A stretch of DNA of 8,215 bases from Synergistaceae bacterium. GTDB taxonomy: Bacteria; Synergistota; Synergistia; Synergistales; Aminobacteriaceae. Where the stretch lies: the NCBI GenBank assembly GCA_017458545.1, contig JAFTBA010000239.1, positions 1 to 8,215 of the forward strand. Reading direction: 5' to 3'. Made by a program: the position numbers and the translations under genes. The notes beneath the pieces are model-generated. The model made no database searches, was not told where the DNA came from, and was given only the letters and a program-made list of their open reading frames with translations. This document shows, piece after piece, positions 7,628 to 8,215 of the stretch; position 1 is the first letter of the stretch, and each line of letters opens with the position of its first letter.

Positions 7628-7858
7628 CCCCACGGCTAAAGCCGGAGGCTTGTAAAAGCCTTGACTGACTAGCCTAAGTCTTGAGAAAAAGGCTACGTTG
7701 CCTGCGAATATATAGGCACCTGCGAATGTAAATCCTAGTTTGCAGCTCTGCGGATTATGGTTAAAAGCTCTGAGGGGCAGGAGCAGTGCTGTAATCATAT
7801 AAAACCGCAGGACAACATTGGCGAAGGATTATAACCCTTGAACAAAGGAGAGTGAACT
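7619..7858 (+). ncRNA. Omega RNA (HEARO RNA) of IscB
   Basis: About 240 bases without a convincing ORF lie directly upstream of iscB. Helices visible by eye: GTCAGT 7620-7625 with ACTGAC 7664-7669, enclosing CGGC 7633-7636/GCCG 7641-7644 (TAAA loop) and GGCTT 7647-7651/AAGCC 7656-7660 (GTAA loop); TAGCCT 7670-7675 with AGGCTA 7690-7695; TGCCT 7699-7703 with AGGCA 7714-7718; CTGCGG 7748-7753 with CCGCAG 7805-7810, enclosing GCTC 7767-7770/GAGC 7781-7784. AATCC 7731-7735/GGATT 7752-7756 is a competing or pseudoknot option. The segments around CTTGACTGACTAGCC and CCCTTGAACAAAGGAG are ones I recognise as conserved in HEARO RNAs. The 3' end overlaps the iscB ribosome site. The RNA guides IscB with a roughly 16-base segment at its 5' end, here expected to be phage sequence at about 7603-7618. 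The precise 5' and 3' ends are not determined. Confidence 0.85.
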
Positions 7859-7860
7859 TT

Positions 7861-8215
7861 ATGTTAGTGTATGTATTGAACAAAGACGGTAAACCGTTAA
7901 TGCCGTGCAAACCGGTGAAAGCCCGAATATTGCTAAGACAGAAGAAAGCGAAAGTAATTCGCCGCGAGCCTTTTACGATACAGCTTTTATACGGCTCAAG
8001 CGGATACAAACAGCCCATAATACTGGGAGTTGGCGCGGGAGCAAAACATATCGGACTTTCAGCAACTACCAAGAAGAAAGAATTATATTCAGCAGATGTT
8101 GAGCTAAGGACAGATATAGTTGACTTGCTTTCAACACGCAGAGAATTACGGCGAGGCAGAAGAAGTCGTAAAACACGTTACCGCCAAGCCCGTTTTGATA
8201 ACCGCAAGAAGCCTG
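7861..8215 (+). CDS. iscB: IscB RNA-guided endonuclease, N-terminal 118 residues (cut by window edge)
   Basis: The frame is open from ATG 7861 to the right edge. AGGAG at 7846-7850 lies 10 bases upstream. Residues 1-48 are the PLMP/RRXXR domain: VYVLNKDGKPLMPCKPVKAR, then ILLRQKKAKVIRREPFTIQL. Residues 55-66 are the RuvC-I region, LGVGAGAKHIGL. Residues 91-118 are the arginine-rich bridge helix (STRRELRRGRRSRKTRYRQ). IscB uses its omega RNA to cut DNA, with RuvC and HNH domains each cutting one strand. In active relatives the RuvC-I motif is GVDxG or GIDxG; residue 58 here is Gly (GGC, 8032-8034), so the catalytic Asp is missing. The HNH and later RuvC motifs lie outside the window, so IscB cannot be separated from IsrB (no HNH) on this evidence. 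IshB (no RuvC) is excluded by the RuvC-I and bridge-helix segments. Otherwise the reading frame is undamaged. Confidence 0.93.
   Translation, partial: MLVYVLNKDGKPLMPCKPVKARILLRQKKAKVIRREPFTIQLLYGSSGYKQPIILGVGAGAKHIGLSATTKKKELYSADVELRTDIVDLLSTRRELRRGRRSRKTRYRQARFDNRKKP

Larger units (their letters stand above)
7619..8215 (+). mobile_element. IscB/HEARO (ISC-type) element, left part
   Basis: A structured non-coding region followed by an iscB gene on the same strand is the standard organisation of ISC/HEARO elements, the IS200/IS605-related group from which Cas9 is thought to descend. The left end is placed at about 7619 because the phage reading frame from 7586 stops making sense there and the recognisable omega RNA scaffold begins there. 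The boundary is uncertain by a few bases. The right end, and any tnpA transposase, lies outside the window. No terminal inverted repeat is expected for this group, and none was seen. Confidence 0.8.

Noticed and set aside
7619..7858. Riboswitch or rho-independent terminator between the tail genes and iscB
   Set aside because: The hairpins are not followed by a T-run, and the whole region fits an omega RNA scaffold ending at the iscB ribosome site.
7761..8072. Minus-strand open frames over the omega RNA and iscB start (7580-7798 and 7761-8072)
   Set aside because: They cover structured RNA and the IscB N-terminus, with no ribosome site and no protein-like pattern.
7905..8102. Open frame of 65 codons on the + strand inside iscB
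   Set aside because: It is out of frame with the clear IscB protein and resembles nothing.

Overview
The window is the tail-morphogenesis part of a temperate siphophage genome, almost certainly a prophage or prophage remnant. An RNA-guided-nuclease mobile element (IscB with its omega RNA, also called HEARO RNA) has landed in it at the right edge. All supported genes are on the + strand and tightly packed, with gaps of a few bases or short overlaps. The gene order and protein families (HK97 gp10-like, phi13-type major tail protein, gpG/gpGT-like chaperone, TP901-type tape measure) are those of phages and prophages of Firmicutes and related gut anaerobes. Ribosome sites are strong and GGAGG-like, and two genes start with TTG or GTG. 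I cannot name the host species from this sequence.

Layout. 1-114: C-terminus of an HK97 gp10-like head-tail joining protein. 107-436: small tail-terminator-type protein. 439-1260: major tail (tube) protein with a C-terminal bacterial Ig-like domain. 1264-1626: tail assembly chaperone, with a programmed -1 frameshift signal that extends it to 1814. 1828-5127: tape measure protein (1,099 aa from a TTG start) with a striking 11-residue Trp/hydrophobic ladder. 5132-5494: small tail protein of unknown function. 5510-7576: tail-tip/baseplate hub protein ending in Ig-like repeats. 7586-about 7618: the first codons of another tail gene, which then breaks off.

At about 7619 the phage sequence gives way to a structured non-coding region (about 240 nt) recognisable as the omega/HEARO RNA. 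It is followed at 7861 by iscB, which runs off the right edge. The element sits inside the start of the downstream tail gene, so the 5' guide of the omega RNA should be phage-derived. It would then match the uninterrupted allele of that tail gene, which is the arrangement expected of a homing element. The visible part of IscB has the PLMP domain, the RuvC-I region and the Arg-rich bridge helix. The RuvC-I aspartate normally found in the GVDxG motif is a glycine here (GVGAG), so this copy may have lost RuvC-strand cleavage.

How the genes work together: the first two proteins close the head-tail joint and tail end. The tube protein polymerises around the tape measure under control of the chaperone pair (short form and frameshifted form). 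The 120-aa protein and hub protein form the distal tail tip, and the broken gene after them would probably have contributed to the tip or fibre. The two items most worth follow-up are the IscB/omega RNA insertion with its catalytic substitution and the frameshift signal.
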